36,216 nucleotides of DNA. Source: Pseudoxanthomonas sp. PXM02 (GTDB taxonomy: Bacteria; Pseudomonadota; Gammaproteobacteria; Xanthomonadales; Xanthomonadaceae). Position numbers and translations under genes: made by a program. Under the pieces are notes generated by a model. The model had not been told where the DNA came from and made no database searches. It saw only the letters and a program-made list of their open reading frames with translations. Where the stretch lies: contig NZ_JACVAK010000007.1 in the NCBI RefSeq assembly GCF_014851805.1, positions 1 to 36,216 on the forward strand. Direction: 5' to 3'. Below are positions 15,561 through 24,452 of the stretch, one piece after another (position 1 is the first letter of the stretch; the number at the start of each line of letters is the position of its first letter).

Positions 15561-15580
15561 ATCGGCCAGAAGCGGACATG
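15561..15580. repeat. Dispersed palindromic repeat, copy E
   Basis: ATCGGCCAGAAGCGGACATG carries the arm GGCCAGAAGCGGACAT, the reverse complement of the arm seen in copies B and C. It lies 23 nt beyond the napC stop and marks the border between the mosaic region and the denitrification cluster. Confidence 0.55.
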
Positions 15581-15602
15581 GAACGACCGAGCGCGGCGTC
15601 GC

Positions 15603-16202
15603 CTATCCTTGCGGAACGCCCGTCATGTTGGGCAGGTGATGGGCGACACCCTTGTGACAGTCAATGCAGGTCTTCTTGCCGGTGCCGAGCCACAGCTTGT
15701 GAACCTGCGCGGCGCGGGAGCCCTGCCGGGTCAGGTCCATCGAGTCGTAATCGTGGCAGTTGCGGCACTCCAGCGAATCGTTAGCCTTAAGCCGGTTCCA
15801 TTCGTGTGTCGCCAGGATCAGACGCTCGTCGAGGAACTTCTCGCGCGTGTTGATCGTGCCGAAGACCTTGCCCCAGACCTCCTTCGACGCCTGCATCTTG
15901 CGCGCGATCTTGTCGGTCCAGTTGTGCGGCACGTGGCAGTCGGGGCAGGTGGCGCGCACGCCCGATCGGTTGGTGTAGTGGATGGTGGTCTTCAGCTCCT
16001 CGAACACGTTGTCCTGCATCTCGTGGCAGCTGGTGCAGAAGGCCTCCGTGTTGGTCGCCTCCAGCGCCGTGTTGAAGCCACCCCAGAAGACCACGCCCGC
16101 CAGGAACCCCGCCACCGTCAGGAAGCCCAGGCTGTAATGCCGGCTGGGCAGCCGCAGCGTGCGCCAGAACCCGAGCCCCGTCCGCTTCATCCGTGACCAC
16201 AT
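15603..16202 (-). CDS. napC: NapC tetraheme c-type cytochrome
   Basis: A 199-aa NapC/NirT-family quinol dehydrogenase, anchored in the inner membrane by one N-terminal helix (about residues 24-44). It takes electrons from quinol and passes them to NapB. Four heme c motifs are present: CTSCH (56-60), CPDCH, CRNCH and CIDCH. The ATG at 16202 has AAGGAG about 6 nt upstream and lies 3 nt after the napB stop. It is the last gene of napEFDABC. Confidence 0.96.
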   Translation of the reverse strand: MWSRMKRTGLGFWRTLRLPSRHYSLGFLTVAGFLAGVVFWGGFNTALEATNTEAFCTSCHEMQDNVFEELKTTIHYTNRSGVRATCPDCHVPHNWTDKIARKMQASKEVWGKVFGTINTREKFLDERLILATHEWNRLKANDSLECRNCHDYDSMDLTRQGSRAAQVHKLWLGTGKKTCIDCHKGVAHHLPNMTGVPQG

Positions 16203-16205
16203 GGG

Positions 16206-16763
16206 CTACTCCTTCGCCGTCGGCGGCGTCGACAGCACACTGTCGATATCACGGAACTGGTTGGCGACCAGTACCGGCGCATCGGTCTGCACCACGTGGC
16301 ACTGGTTGCAGAAGTAGCGGCGCGGCGAGATCGTCGCCAGGAACTGGTCGTCGCGGTCCATGTAGTGGGTCACGCTGACCGGCGGCGCCTGGAAGGTGGC
16401 CGCGTTCGCCCGCGCATGGCACAGCATGCAGCGATTGCTGTTCTTGTCGATCTGGTAGCCGTCGATGGCGTGCGGAATGGTGGGCGGCTGCATCGGATAG
16501 GCGCGCACACGCTTCAGGTCCGCGTTCTCCACGTGTGCCATCGGCGGTGGATGGCCTTCCTGGTCGATCGGCACGCCGCGGCGGATCGCGTCGATCTGGC
16601 CCGCGCCCGGCACGAACACCGCGCGCGCATCGACCGGCGTGGTGGCGACCTCCACCGGCGCCTCGTGCTTCGACGGACGACCGACCATCCATCCGGCCAC
16701 GAACACCAGCGCCATCAGCGCCACCGTCAGCCCCACCGCGATCCAGAGATGCTTGTTGTGCAT
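16206..16763 (-). CDS. napB: NapB diheme cytochrome subunit
   Basis: The small electron-transfer subunit of periplasmic nitrate reductase, 185 aa. A hydrophobic N-terminal segment (about 7-27) exports it. Two heme c sites, CMLCH and CNQCH, lie in the C-terminal half, with the conserved MxxxPPTIPHAIDGYQI stretch before the first. It receives electrons from NapC and gives them to NapA. It begins 10 nt after the napA stop. Confidence 0.95.
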   Translation of the reverse strand: MHNKHLWIAVGLTVALMALVFVAGWMVGRPSKHEAPVEVATTPVDARAVFVPGAGQIDAIRRGVPIDQEGHPPPMAHVENADLKRVRAYPMQPPTIPHAIDGYQIDKNSNRCMLCHARANAATFQAPPVSVTHYMDRDDQFLATISPRRYFCNQCHVVQTDAPVLVANQFRDIDSVLSTPPTAKE

Positions 16764-16773
16764 GACGAAGCTC

Positions 16774-19266
16774 CTAGGCGGCGACGACCTTGACCGCGCA
16801 CTTCTTGTAGTCGGTCTGCTTGGAGATCGGATCGGTCGCGTCCAGCGTGACCTTATTGATCAGCTGGCCGGCGTCGAACCAGGGGACGAAAATGACGCCC
16901 TTGGGCATGCGGTTTCGACCGCGCGTTTCGACCCGCGAGCGCATCTCGCCACGTCGTGACGCGACGATGATCTCGTCGCCGCGCTTGAAGCCGCGCGCCT
17001 TCGCGTCGTCGGGATTCATGAACACCACGGCGGCTGGAAAGGCCTTGTACAGCTCCGGCACGCGCATTGTCATCGAACCGGAATGCCAGTGCTCCAGCAC
17101 GCGTCCGGTCACCAGCCAAAGGTCGAATTCCTCGTCCGGCGATTCGGCCGGCGGCTCGTACGGCAGCGCCCAGATCACCGCCTTTCCATCCTTGTTGCCG
17201 TAGAACTCGAAGCCCGCCCCCGGCTTGACGTACGGATCGGCGCCCTCGCGGTAGCGCCAGCGCGTCTCCCGGCCCTTCACCACCGGCCAGCGCAAGCCGC
17301 GGGCCTTGTGGTAATCGTCGAACGGCGCCAGGTCGTGCCCATGGTCGCGCCCGAAGGCGGCGTACTCCTCGAACAGTCCCTTCTGCACGTAGAACCCGAA
17401 CAGCGCGGACTCGTCGTTGGCGTAACCGCGCTCGATCTGCTCTGTGGGGAACCTGTCCACGTTGCCATTGCGGTAAAGCACATCGAACAGCGTCTTGCCC
17501 TTGTACTGCGGATTGGCCGCCAGCAGATCGGCAGGCCAGCATTCGTCGGTGGTGAAGCGCTTGGAGAACTCCATCAGCTGCCACAGGTCGGATCGCGCCT
17601 CGCCCGGCGCCTTCACCAGCTGGTGCCAGAACTGCGTGCGGCGTTCCGCGTTACCGTACGCGCCCTCCTTCTCCACCCACATCGCCGCCGGCAGGATCAG
17701 GTCGGCCGCCTGCGCGGTCACGGTGGGATAGGCGTCGGAGACGACGATGAAGTTGTCCGGATTGCGGTAACCCGGCCAGGTTTCCTCGCGCAGGTTGGCC
17801 GCCGCCTGCATGTTGTTGTTGACCATCACCCAGTACGCGTTGAGCTTGCCGTCCTTCAGCGCACGGTTCTGCTCCACCGCGTGGTAGCCCACCTTGGGAT
17901 TGATGGTGCCGTGCGGAATCTTCCAGATCTCCTCGGCATGTTTGCGGTGCTCGGGGTTGGTCACCACCATGTCGGCCGGCAGACGATGGCTGAACGTACC
18001 CACCTCGCGCGCGGTGCCGCAGGCCGACGGCTGGCCGGTCAGCGAGAACGGGCTGTTACCCGGCGTGGCGATCTTCCCGGTCAGCAGATGGATGTTGTAG
18101 ACCATGTTATTGGCCCATACGCCGCGTGTGTGCTGGTTGAAGCCCATGGTCCAGAACGACATCACCTTGGTCTTCGGATCGGCGTACAGCTCTGCCAGTT
18201 GCTCCAGCCAGCCACGCTCGGCGCCGGTCATCTCGACCGCCTTCTCCAGCGTGTAGGGCGCGACGAACACGGCGAAGTCCTCGAAGCTGATCGGCTGCCC
18301 GCCGTTCGGATCCTTGGCATTCTTCGCCTTGACCTCCAGCGGATGCTCCGGCCGCAGGCCGTATCCGATATCGTCGTTTCCACGCTTGAATGTGGTGTGC
18401 TTGCCGACGAAGTCCTGGTTGACCTTGCCGGTGCGGATGATGTGGTTGGCGATGTAGTTGAGGATGACCAGATCGGTCTGCGGCTTGAAGATGATCGGGA
18501 TGTCGGCCAGTTCGAAACTGCGGTGCTCGAACGTCGACATCACCACGACCTTCACGTGGGGATGCGACAGCCGGCGGTCGGTGACCCGCGTCCACAGGAT
18601 CGGATGCATCTCGGCCATGTTCGAGCCCCACAGCACGAACGCGTCGGCAGCCTCGATGTCGTCGTAGCAACCCATCGGCTCGTCCATGCCGAACGTGCGC
18701 ATGAAGCCCATCACCGCCGACGCCATGCAGTGGCGCGCATTCGGGTCGATGTGGTTGCTGCGGAAGCCCGCTTTCATCAGCTTGTTGGCGGCATAGCCCT
18801 CGAAGATCGTCCACTGCCCGGAGCCGAACATGCCGATGGCGTCGCTGCCCTTCTCCTTCAGAACGCGCTTGAACTGCGCCGCCATCACGTCGAACGCCTC
18901 GTCCCATTCGACCGTGGTGAAGTCGCCCTCCTTCGCGTAGACGCCGTCCTTCTTGCGCAGCAGCGGCTTGGTCAGGCGGTCCGCGCCGTACAGGATCTTC
19001 GACAGGAAGTAGCCCTTCACGCAGTTGATGCCGCGGTTGACCTCGGCGTGCACGTCGCCGTGCGTGGCGACGACGCGCCCGTCCTTCACCGCGACGTTCA
19101 CGCCGCAGCCGGTACCGCAATAGCGGCACGGGGCCTTGTCCCACTTCAGGGTGGCCAGGTCGCCCTCGGTGACGACGTTGCTGCCGCTGCCAGTCAGCGG
19201 CAGGCCCGCGGCGGCGGCGGCGGTCGCGAGCGCGCTGTGGCGGATGAAGTCACGACGTGTGCTCAT
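16774..19266 (-). CDS. napA: NapA catalytic subunit of periplasmic nitrate reductase
   Basis: An 830-aa molybdenum enzyme that reduces nitrate to nitrite in the periplasm. It starts with a twin-arginine signal (TRRDFIRHS, residues 3-11) for folded export. The [4Fe-4S] cysteines are Cys47, 50, 54 and 82 (CRYCGTGC...NC), and Cys180 (NARHCMAS) is the expected Mo ligand. Length is normal for the family. I chose the ATG at 19266, with GGAG 6 nt before it; the ATG two codons upstream sits directly on that site. It overlaps the end of napD by 17 nt. Confidence 0.97.
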   Translation of the reverse strand: MSTRRDFIRHSALATAAAAAGLPLTGSGSNVVTEGDLATLKWDKAPCRYCGTGCGVNVAVKDGRVVATHGDVHAEVNRGINCVKGYFLSKILYGADRLTKPLLRKKDGVYAKEGDFTTVEWDEAFDVMAAQFKRVLKEKGSDAIGMFGSGQWTIFEGYAANKLMKAGFRSNHIDPNARHCMASAVMGFMRTFGMDEPMGCYDDIEAADAFVLWGSNMAEMHPILWTRVTDRRLSHPHVKVVVMSTFEHRSFELADIPIIFKPQTDLVILNYIANHIIRTGKVNQDFVGKHTTFKRGNDDIGYGLRPEHPLEVKAKNAKDPNGGQPISFEDFAVFVAPYTLEKAVEMTGAERGWLEQLAELYADPKTKVMSFWTMGFNQHTRGVWANNMVYNIHLLTGKIATPGNSPFSLTGQPSACGTAREVGTFSHRLPADMVVTNPEHRKHAEEIWKIPHGTINPKVGYHAVEQNRALKDGKLNAYWVMVNNNMQAAANLREETWPGYRNPDNFIVVSDAYPTVTAQAADLILPAAMWVEKEGAYGNAERRTQFWHQLVKAPGEARSDLWQLMEFSKRFTTDECWPADLLAANPQYKGKTLFDVLYRNGNVDRFPTEQIERGYANDESALFGFYVQKGLFEEYAAFGRDHGHDLAPFDDYHKARGLRWPVVKGRETRWRYREGADPYVKPGAGFEFYGNKDGKAVIWALPYEPPAESPDEEFDLWLVTGRVLEHWHSGSMTMRVPELYKAFPAAVVFMNPDDAKARGFKRGDEIIVASRRGEMRSRVETRGRNRMPKGVIFVPWFDAGQLINKVTLDATDPISKQTDYKKCAVKVVAA

Positions 19267-19579
19267 GGACATCTCCAGTCACCGACACGATGGACAGGGA
19301 AGGAAGCGGCTGGTCGAGCTCGTGCGCCGGTTCGGCGTGGTGGTAGACCAGAAGCACGTTGAGCACGCCCGGTAAGGACTGCAGCTGGTCCACGCGCTCC
19401 ATCACCGCATGACGGTCGGCGGACTCGCAGATCACCACGCTGCGCGTTTCGCCGCACAACGCGAGCTCAAGATCGTCATGCGCATCGATCATCCCTGCCA
19501 GCGCCGCGGCAGCGCTGTCGCGATGCTGGATGACGAAGCTGGCGATGTGGACTTCGGCGTCAGGGCCGGAACGGCTCAT
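19250..19579 (-). CDS. napD: NapD maturation chaperone
   Basis: A 109-aa cytoplasmic chaperone that binds the Tat signal of NapA and holds it until the cofactor is inserted. The ferredoxin-like sequence has [11 protein letters not shown] near the start and [15 protein letters not shown] near residues 71-85, typical of NapD. Its start overlaps the napF stop (ATGA at 19579-19576) and its end overlaps napA. Confidence 0.9.
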   Translation of the reverse strand: MSRSGPDAEVHIASFVIQHRDSAAAALAGMIDAHDDLELALCGETRSVVICESADRHAVMERVDQLQSLPGVLNVLLVYHHAEPAHELDQPLPSLSIVSVTGDVHEHTS

Positions 19580-20088
19580 GCGATGGCCTCCATGGCAGAT
19601 GCGTGCGTCATTGAAATGGCGTCCACGGGACAGGTGCCGATGCAGGCACCGCAGCCGGTGCACGCATCGACATCGACTGACGCCGCGCCGCGCGCCGCAG
19701 CTGGCACGTGGATGGCAGCAGCAGGACAAACCTCACGGCAGCTCGCGCAGACCACGTCGTGCGCGGACAGACAGGTGTCGGCGACTTGCGCGTACAAGGT
19801 CCAAGGGGCATCGAGGGTCGACAGGAAGGCCTGACTGTCGCACGCCGCGACGCAGTCGCCGCAGAACGTGCACTCGCCGGCGAGCGCATCGAAGCGCGGC
19901 AGCCCATCGTCGCCACGGACCAGCACGCGCTCGGGACACCCGCGCACACAGGCGTCGCAGCGCGTGCACGCATGGGCGAACTCAGGTTCGGGCTTCGCCC
20001 AGGGCGGACGGAAAACGACGGCCTCCGGAACGGCCGCGTCGCGACCGAACAGTAGCGCGCGACGCGAGAGGGAGCGTGCGGCGTCCAT
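19576..20088 (-). CDS. napF: NapF ferredoxin-type protein
   Basis: A 170-aa cytoplasmic iron-sulfur protein with four cysteine groups for [4Fe-4S] clusters: CTRCDACVRGCP, CTFCGDCVAAC, a CASCREVCP group, and CTGCGACIGTCP. NapF helps mature NapA before export. It opens MDAARSLSRRALLFGR, the usual NapF N-terminus. It begins 3 nt after the napE stop. Confidence 0.93.
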   Translation of the reverse strand: MDAARSLSRRALLFGRDAAVPEAVVFRPPWAKPEPEFAHACTRCDACVRGCPERVLVRGDDGLPRFDALAGECTFCGDCVAACDSQAFLSTLDAPWTLYAQVADTCLSAHDVVCASCREVCPAAAIHVPAAARGAASVDVDACTGCGACIGTCPVDAISMTHASAMEAIA

Positions 20089-20091
20089 CGC

Positions 20092-20262
20092 TCACGGACC
20101 TGTCGGCGGACCGGCGAACAGCACCTGCCACATCCACACGAGGAAGCCGTATCCCGCCACGATCAGCACCGCTGCCAACGGAAAGATGACGGCCGTCAGC
20201 AACAGGAACGCGATGCGCTCCTGCTTCTTGCTCGCAACGGCTGTTCCTTCGCTCTGCTCCAT
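20092..20262 (-). CDS. napE: NapE small membrane protein
   Basis: A 56-aa protein with a charged start (SKKQERI) and one hydrophobic helix (about residues 18-43), ending in a Trp-containing segment. This is the form of NapE, whose role is unknown. I chose the ATG at 20262, with an AGG-containing purine stretch upstream. It is the first gene of napEFDABC. No FNR box lies directly in front of it, so the operon may be transcribed from the moeA promoter. Confidence 0.88.
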   Translation of the reverse strand: MEQSEGTAVASKKQERIAFLLLTAVIFPLAAVLIVAGYGFLVWMWQVLFAGPPTGP

Positions 20263-20361
20263 GTTGCCTACCTTGCGGGTGGGTACTGGCGCGACGATGC
20301 TGCGGCCGCAGGCTAGCACATTCATGTGGCAGGCCACGGCCGGCCATCGGCAAGGGGTGTT

Positions 20362-20660
20362 TCAGGCGCTGGCCCGGAGGGCAGCCCATTCTTCCGGTGT
20401 CTTGCAGTCGCGAAGTACGCCTTACCACGGCGCGGAAGGCAGCGGCAGCGCCTGCAACAGCTGCTGCAAGGCACGCAACGAACGCTCACGCCCGGCACGA
20501 TCACCGATCTCCTCGATTACGGCGCGGACCTCGTCGTCGAGCCGCAAGGCCATCGGCAGCATTTGGTCTTCCACACAGGCGCACGCAGCAGCGCCTTGTC
20601 GGTTTCCATCCGCGGCGAGCGTCCGCCAGCGAGCAGCACGGCGCGCCATTCGGACGTCAT
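20362..20660 (-). pseudogene. mobA: mobA remnant: molybdenum cofactor guanylyltransferase with internal deletion and stop
   Basis: The start, MTSEWRAVLLAGGRSPRMETDKALLR, is the nucleotide-binding N-terminus of MobA. After about 30 codons the reading frame shifts. The next frame reads LPMALRLDDEVRAVIEEIG and ERSLRALQQLLQALP, meets a TAA (20422-20424), and in the same frame gives VLRDCKTPEEWAALRASA, which resembles the MobA C-terminal NTPEE(W/L) ending. Together these give about 99 codons, against about 190-200 in intact MobA, so some 100 central codons are missing. The start overlaps the moeA stop (ATGA), as in a normal moeA-mobA operon. NapA needs bis-MGD, so an intact mobA should exist elsewhere. 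Confidence 0.75.
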
Positions 20661-21895
20661 GCCAGGCTCCACGAGGGAGGATGCAGGTGGCCGTGGCCGT
20701 GCACCTGGACACGCGTACTGGCTTCGACGCAATCAGGCTCAGTCGGCAGCGTGATCCAGACCGAGGACTGCGAGAACGGCAGCAGACGGAAGGAGGCCTG
20801 CGTACGGGCGACGCATGCCTGCAGACGCCCGCCAGCATCGCAGTGCAGTGCACCGTGGAAGACGGCATGCAGGCCCGCGCGCTTCGCGCATGCCGCGGCC
20901 AACGGCAGCCAGCGCTCAGGTTCCGGCGCCATGCCCAGCCACGCACGCAGCAGCGGCTCGACGAGGAAGCGAAAGCCGACCGCGGTCGACAGCGGATTGC
21001 CCGGCAGACCGACGAACATCGGACCCTCGCCCAGGCGGGCCGCGAACACCGGCTTGCCAGGTCGCATCGCCACGCCGTGGAATAGCTGCTCGGCCCTTCG
21101 CGCATCGAGCGCGGAAGGAACGAAGTCGTAGCAGCCCTTCGATACCGCGCCCGTGCTGACCACGAGATCGACGCCGTCGGCGAGCGCGGCATCCAGCACC
21201 GCATGGAACGTCGCCCCCTCGTCGCCGACACGCATGACGCGGATCACTTCGGCACCCGCGGCTGTCGCTGCCGCCGCGAGGTACGGCGACGTCGCATCAT
21301 GGATACCGCACGGCGGCAGCGGCTCGCCTGCCGCGACGATCTCGCGCCCCGTCGCCAGCAAGGCCACGCGCGGGCGCCGTGCCACATCGACCGTCCCGAT
21401 GCCCGCCCCGGCCAGCAGCATCAGCTGCGCGGCCTCGAACTGGGTGCCGCCTTGAAGCAGGACATCGCCCGGCCGCACATCCTCGCCACGACGACGGATG
21501 TTCGCGCCCGCAGACACCACGTCCAGCAGACGGATGCGTTCCGGCGCAGAAGTCGGAAGGCGCTCTATGCGCTCGACCGGCACGACGGTGTCGGCGCGCA
21601 CGGGCAACGGCGCGCCCGTCATGATCTCCCACGCGGAAGCGTCGTCCTCGGGCGGCGATTCGCCGGCGCCGATACACGCGGCAATGTCCCATTCGCTGCC
21701 CGCCGCCACGGTGAGGCCGCCCGACGCCAGCGCCACGCCGTCCATCGCCGCATTGTCGAATGGCGGCAGCGCGACAGTGCTGGCGATATCGCGGGCGAGC
21801 ACGCGCGTGGAGGCATCGCGCAGCGCGACGCGTTCCGTACCCCGCAGGCCCGCACCGTCCGTGAGCCGTGCCACTGCCTCGCGATAGCCGATCAC
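20657..21895 (-). CDS. moeA: MoeA molybdopterin molybdenumtransferase
   Basis: A 412-aa cytoplasmic enzyme that inserts molybdate into molybdopterin. It contains LPPFDNAAMDGVAL (about residues 42-55), MTGAPLP, RRGEDVRPGD and the TGAVSKGCYDFV and GLPGNPLST segments typical of MoeA. The best start is the GTG at 21895, with AGGGAG about 5 nt upstream; a nearer ATG is out of frame and stops at once. The C-terminal domain IV is present. It is followed by the mobA remnant and then the nap genes, which need Mo cofactor. Confidence 0.93.
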   Translation of the reverse strand: MIGYREAVARLTDGAGLRGTERVALRDASTRVLARDIASTVALPPFDNAAMDGVALASGGLTVAAGSEWDIAACIGAGESPPEDDASAWEIMTGAPLPVRADTVVPVERIERLPTSAPERIRLLDVVSAGANIRRRGEDVRPGDVLLQGGTQFEAAQLMLLAGAGIGTVDVARRPRVALLATGREIVAAGEPLPPCGIHDATSPYLAAAATAAGAEVIRVMRVGDEGATFHAVLDAALADGVDLVVSTGAVSKGCYDFVPSALDARRAEQLFHGVAMRPGKPVFAARLGEGPMFVGLPGNPLSTAVGFRFLVEPLLRAWLGMAPEPERWLPLAAACAKRAGLHAVFHGALHCDAGGRLQACVARTQASFRLLPFSQSSVWITLPTEPDCVEASTRVQVHGHGHLHPPSWSLA

Positions 21896-22022
21896 TGCAT
21901 CTCCCTGTCCTCGCTGCCTGACGCGGGCCCAGCCTAGTGCCCCGGCCGACGCTTGCCAATCCGGAGCGGAGCGTCGCCACCGCTTCACGACGCTGAAGCC
22001 TGCGGCGGTGCGTCGCAGCGGA

Positions 22023-22064
22023 TTGACCCATGTCAAGGACAGCCTGCCGTCGCCTGCCTAGGCT
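22023..22064 (+). promoter_or_regulatory. FNR box and hemN promoter (shared with moeA?)
   Basis: TTGACCCATGTCAA at 22023-22036 differs from the FNR consensus only at the fifth base of each arm. TAGGCT at 22059-22064 is a plausible -10. The expected start, 41.5 nt from the box centre, is 22071, which is the A of the hemN ATG. The box is a palindrome lying between divergent moeA and hemN, so it may also activate moeA-nap, though no good -10 is visible in that direction. Confidence 0.75.
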
Positions 22065-22070
22065 GTCCCC

Positions 22071-23468
22071 ATGGCCAGTCTGTCTTCCCTGTTCGATCCC
22101 GAATTACTGCGGCGCTACGACATGCCGGGACCGCGCTACACCTCGTACCCGACTGCACCGCAGTTCTCGCCCGGCTTCCAGGAGGCGGACCTGCGCGAAA
22201 TGGCGGCGGTCAGCAACGGCGATCCGATCCCGCGGCCGCTGTCGCTGTACCTGCACATCCCGTTCTGCACCAGTCCGTGCTTCTACTGCGGCTGCAACCG
22301 CATCATCACCCGCGACACCGCGCGCGGGGCGTCCTACCTCACCCGCCTGTACCGGGAGGTGGCGATGAGCTCGGCGCTGTTCGACCGCGATCGCGACGTG
22401 GAACAGGTGCACTTCGGCGGCGGCACGCCGAACTTCCTGTCGCCGGCGCAGATCGCCGAGGCGATGGACGTGCTACGCCGGCACTACTCGTTCGCGCCGG
22501 CGTCGCGACTGGACTGTTCGATCGAGCTGGATCCGCGCTTCATCACCCCGGACGAGGTCGGCGAACTCGCCACAGCCGGCTTCAACCGCGCCAGCCTGGG
22601 CGTGCAGGACTTTGATCCCGACGTGCAGCGCGCGGTCAACCGCATCCAGGGCGTCGAGCAGACGCTGGCGATCATCGAGGCCTGCCGCACGCACGGGCTG
22701 CGGTCGGTCAACGTTGACCTGATCTACGGCTTGCCGAAGCAGACGCTGGCCGGCTTCTCGCGCACCCTCGACATCACGCTGCAGGTACGTCCTGACCGAC
22801 TGGCGATCTACAGCTACGCACACATGCCCACGATGTTCCGCCCGCAACAGCGCATCAACGCCGACGAGTTGCCGGCGCCGGAAGAAAAGCTGGGTCTGCT
22901 GCAATGCGCGATCGACAAGCTCGGCGAGGCCGGCTACCTCTACATCGGCATGGACCACTTCGCCCTTCCCGGCGACAGTCTGGTCATCGCGCAGCAACGC
23001 GGTGGCCTGCACCGCAACTTCATGGGCTATACCACGCACGCCGAGAGCGACCTGGTCGGCCTGGGGGTCAGCGCGATCAGCCATATCGGCCCGAGTTTCA
23101 GCCAGAACCCGCGCGACCTCGGCAGCTGGGAGCTGGCCATCGACCAGGGCCATCTGCCAGTGTGGCGGGGCATGCGGCTGGAAGAAGACGACGTGATCCG
23201 CGCCGATGTCATCCAGCAGCTGATGTGCCACGGCACGTTGGACTACCGCGATCTCGGCCGCCGCCACGTGATCGACTTCACCCAGTACTTCGCCGACGCC
23301 CTCCAACGGCTGCGACCGCTGCAGGACGACGGCCTGGTGCAGCTCGCGGCCGATGGCCTGCGCGCAACCTCGCGCGGGCGTTTGCTGTTGCGTATCATCG
23401 CCATGTGCTTCGACCGCTACCTGCCCACCGCCGCAGCCTCGACGCCCCGCTTCTCGCGCACGGTCTGA
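22071..23468 (+). CDS. hemN: Oxygen-independent coproporphyrinogen III oxidase
   Basis: A 465-aa radical-SAM enzyme that makes protoporphyrinogen IX without oxygen, needed for heme during denitrification. The radical-SAM cysteines are CTSPCFYCGC (Cys66, 70 and 73, with Cys75). Also present are YLHIPFC, HFGGGTPNF (about 114-122), DLIYGLPKQT and the C-terminal domain. It has no Shine-Dalgarno site (CCTAGGCTGTCCCC before the ATG), consistent with a leaderless mRNA. fnr follows 19 nt later. Confidence 0.95.
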   Translation: MASLSSLFDPELLRRYDMPGPRYTSYPTAPQFSPGFQEADLREMAAVSNGDPIPRPLSLYLHIPFCTSPCFYCGCNRIITRDTARGASYLTRLYREVAMSSALFDRDRDVEQVHFGGGTPNFLSPAQIAEAMDVLRRHYSFAPASRLDCSIELDPRFITPDEVGELATAGFNRASLGVQDFDPDVQRAVNRIQGVEQTLAIIEACRTHGLRSVNVDLIYGLPKQTLAGFSRTLDITLQVRPDRLAIYSYAHMPTMFRPQQRINADELPAPEEKLGLLQCAIDKLGEAGYLYIGMDHFALPGDSLVIAQQRGGLHRNFMGYTTHAESDLVGLGVSAISHIGPSFSQNPRDLGSWELAIDQGHLPVWRGMRLEEDDVIRADVIQQLMCHGTLDYRDLGRRHVIDFTQYFADALQRLRPLQDDGLVQLAADGLRATSRGRLLLRIIAMCFDRYLPTAAASTPRFSRTV

Positions 23469-23487
23469 CCTTCCCGGGAGTGTCCGC

Positions 23488-24243
23488 ATGACCTCGCCGC
23501 TGGTCTTCCCGCGTACCGACGCGAGCATCGTCGCCGACGACGGCGATTCGCTGACGTTCTGCTCCACCTGCGCGTTCTCGCAGGCCTGCCTGTCCGAGGG
23601 CATGGACAAGCGTGCGCTGATGGACCTGCACGTACTCGTCGAGCACGTCGGCCCGCTGCGCGCCGGCGAGCACGTGTTCCGCGAGGGCGACCCGTTCGGC
23701 GCCATCGCCGCGGTACGCGCCGGCACGGTGAAGACCTACCAGATCGACCGCAACGGGCACGAACAGGTGCTCGGCTTCCACCTGCCCGGCGAGGTCATCG
23801 GGCTCAACGCGATCCACGGCGACCGCTATCCGTGCAACGCCATCGCACTGGATACGGTGATGCTGTGCCGGTTCTCGTTTCCCAAGATCGCGATGCTGGC
23901 CACCCGCCTGCCCAACCTGCAGCAGCACCTGTTCAAGCTGATGAGCCACGACATCGGCGTGGCCTCGCTATTCGCGCGCGACAACACCGCCGATGAGCGC
24001 ATGGCGGCCTTCCTGATCGGGCTGTCGCGACGGCTGGCCGCGCGCGGCTTCTCGCCACGCCGCTTCCAGCTGACGATGGCCCGCACCGACATTGCCAATT
24101 ACCTGCGCCAGGCGCCGGAAACCGTCAGCCGCGTGCTGCGCCGGTTCGAAACCGATGGCCTGCTGCACATCAAGCAGCGCGACGTCGAGATCCTCGACCT
24201 GCCCCGCCTGGAAGCCCTCGCGCTGAACGTGCTGCGGGATTGA
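23488..24243 (+). CDS. fnr: FNR-type oxygen-sensing transcription regulator
   Basis: A 251-aa CRP/FNR-family activator. The N-terminal cysteines Cys25, Cys28 and Cys34 (CSTCAFSQAC) plus Cys116 (YPCNAIA) match the four ligands of the oxygen-labile [4Fe-4S] cluster, so this is a true FNR/ANR type rather than a cluster-less DNR/NNR. A cyclic-nucleotide-binding-like domain follows, then an HTH with TDIANYLRQAPETVSRVLRRFE, whose E-xx-SR residues read FNR-type TTGAT sites. I chose the ATG at 23488, with GGGAG 7 nt upstream. It probably controls the seven FNR boxes in this window. Confidence 0.93.
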   Translation: MTSPLVFPRTDASIVADDGDSLTFCSTCAFSQACLSEGMDKRALMDLHVLVEHVGPLRAGEHVFREGDPFGAIAAVRAGTVKTYQIDRNGHEQVLGFHLPGEVIGLNAIHGDRYPCNAIALDTVMLCRFSFPKIAMLATRLPNLQQHLFKLMSHDIGVASLFARDNTADERMAAFLIGLSRRLAARGFSPRRFQLTMARTDIANYLRQAPETVSRVLRRFETDGLLHIKQRDVEILDLPRLEALALNVLRD

Positions 24244-24256
24244 GGCGCGGAGTCTC

Positions 24257-24354
24257 CTGTAGGAGCGACGTGAGTCGCGACCGCACGGCCCGGTTGTCGA
24301 CCTACTCCACGAATACCGGAGAAGCTCCCGTCGCGACTCACGTCGCTCCTACAG
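24257..24354. repeat. Inverted pair of REP elements (REPIN)
   Basis: Two perfect 25-bp arms (24257-24281 and 24330-24354) lie in opposite orientation around a 48-nt spacer. Each begins CTGTAGGAGCGACGTGAG and ends TCGCGAC. This TGTAGGAGCGAC type of REP is abundant in Xanthomonadaceae and Pseudomonas and is moved by REP-associated tyrosine transposases. The pair lies between fnr and norZ and could form a large hairpin that ends the fnr message. Confidence 0.85.
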
Positions 24355-24382
24355 AAAGCAACTCCAGCGATTCCGCCCCGGC

Positions 24383-24424
24383 TTGACCTGCGTCATGGAG
24401 GCCTCGGCGCTGCGCGTCGATGAT
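24383..24424 (+). promoter_or_regulatory. FNR box and norZ promoter
   Basis: TTGACCTGCGTCAT at 24383-24396 is an FNR-type dyad with a weak last base. A -10 candidate, GATGAT, lies at 24419-24424, giving a start near 24431, 41.5 nt from the box centre. The resulting 22-nt leader includes the AGGAG site of norZ. Confidence 0.7.
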
Positions 24425-24452
24425 GCGGCTGTTCCTCCAGGAGAGCCGCATC

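Noticed and set aside
17083..19362. Very long open frame on the forward strand, opposite napA
   Set aside because: It is antisense to a full-length NapA, has a low-complexity His/Arg/Val-rich composition and no recognisable domain. High GC makes such antisense frames common.
24420..24452. Earlier in-frame ATGs (24420, 24423) as norZ start
   Set aside because: They lie upstream of the predicted transcription start near 24431, and the ATG at 24453 has the AGGAG site.
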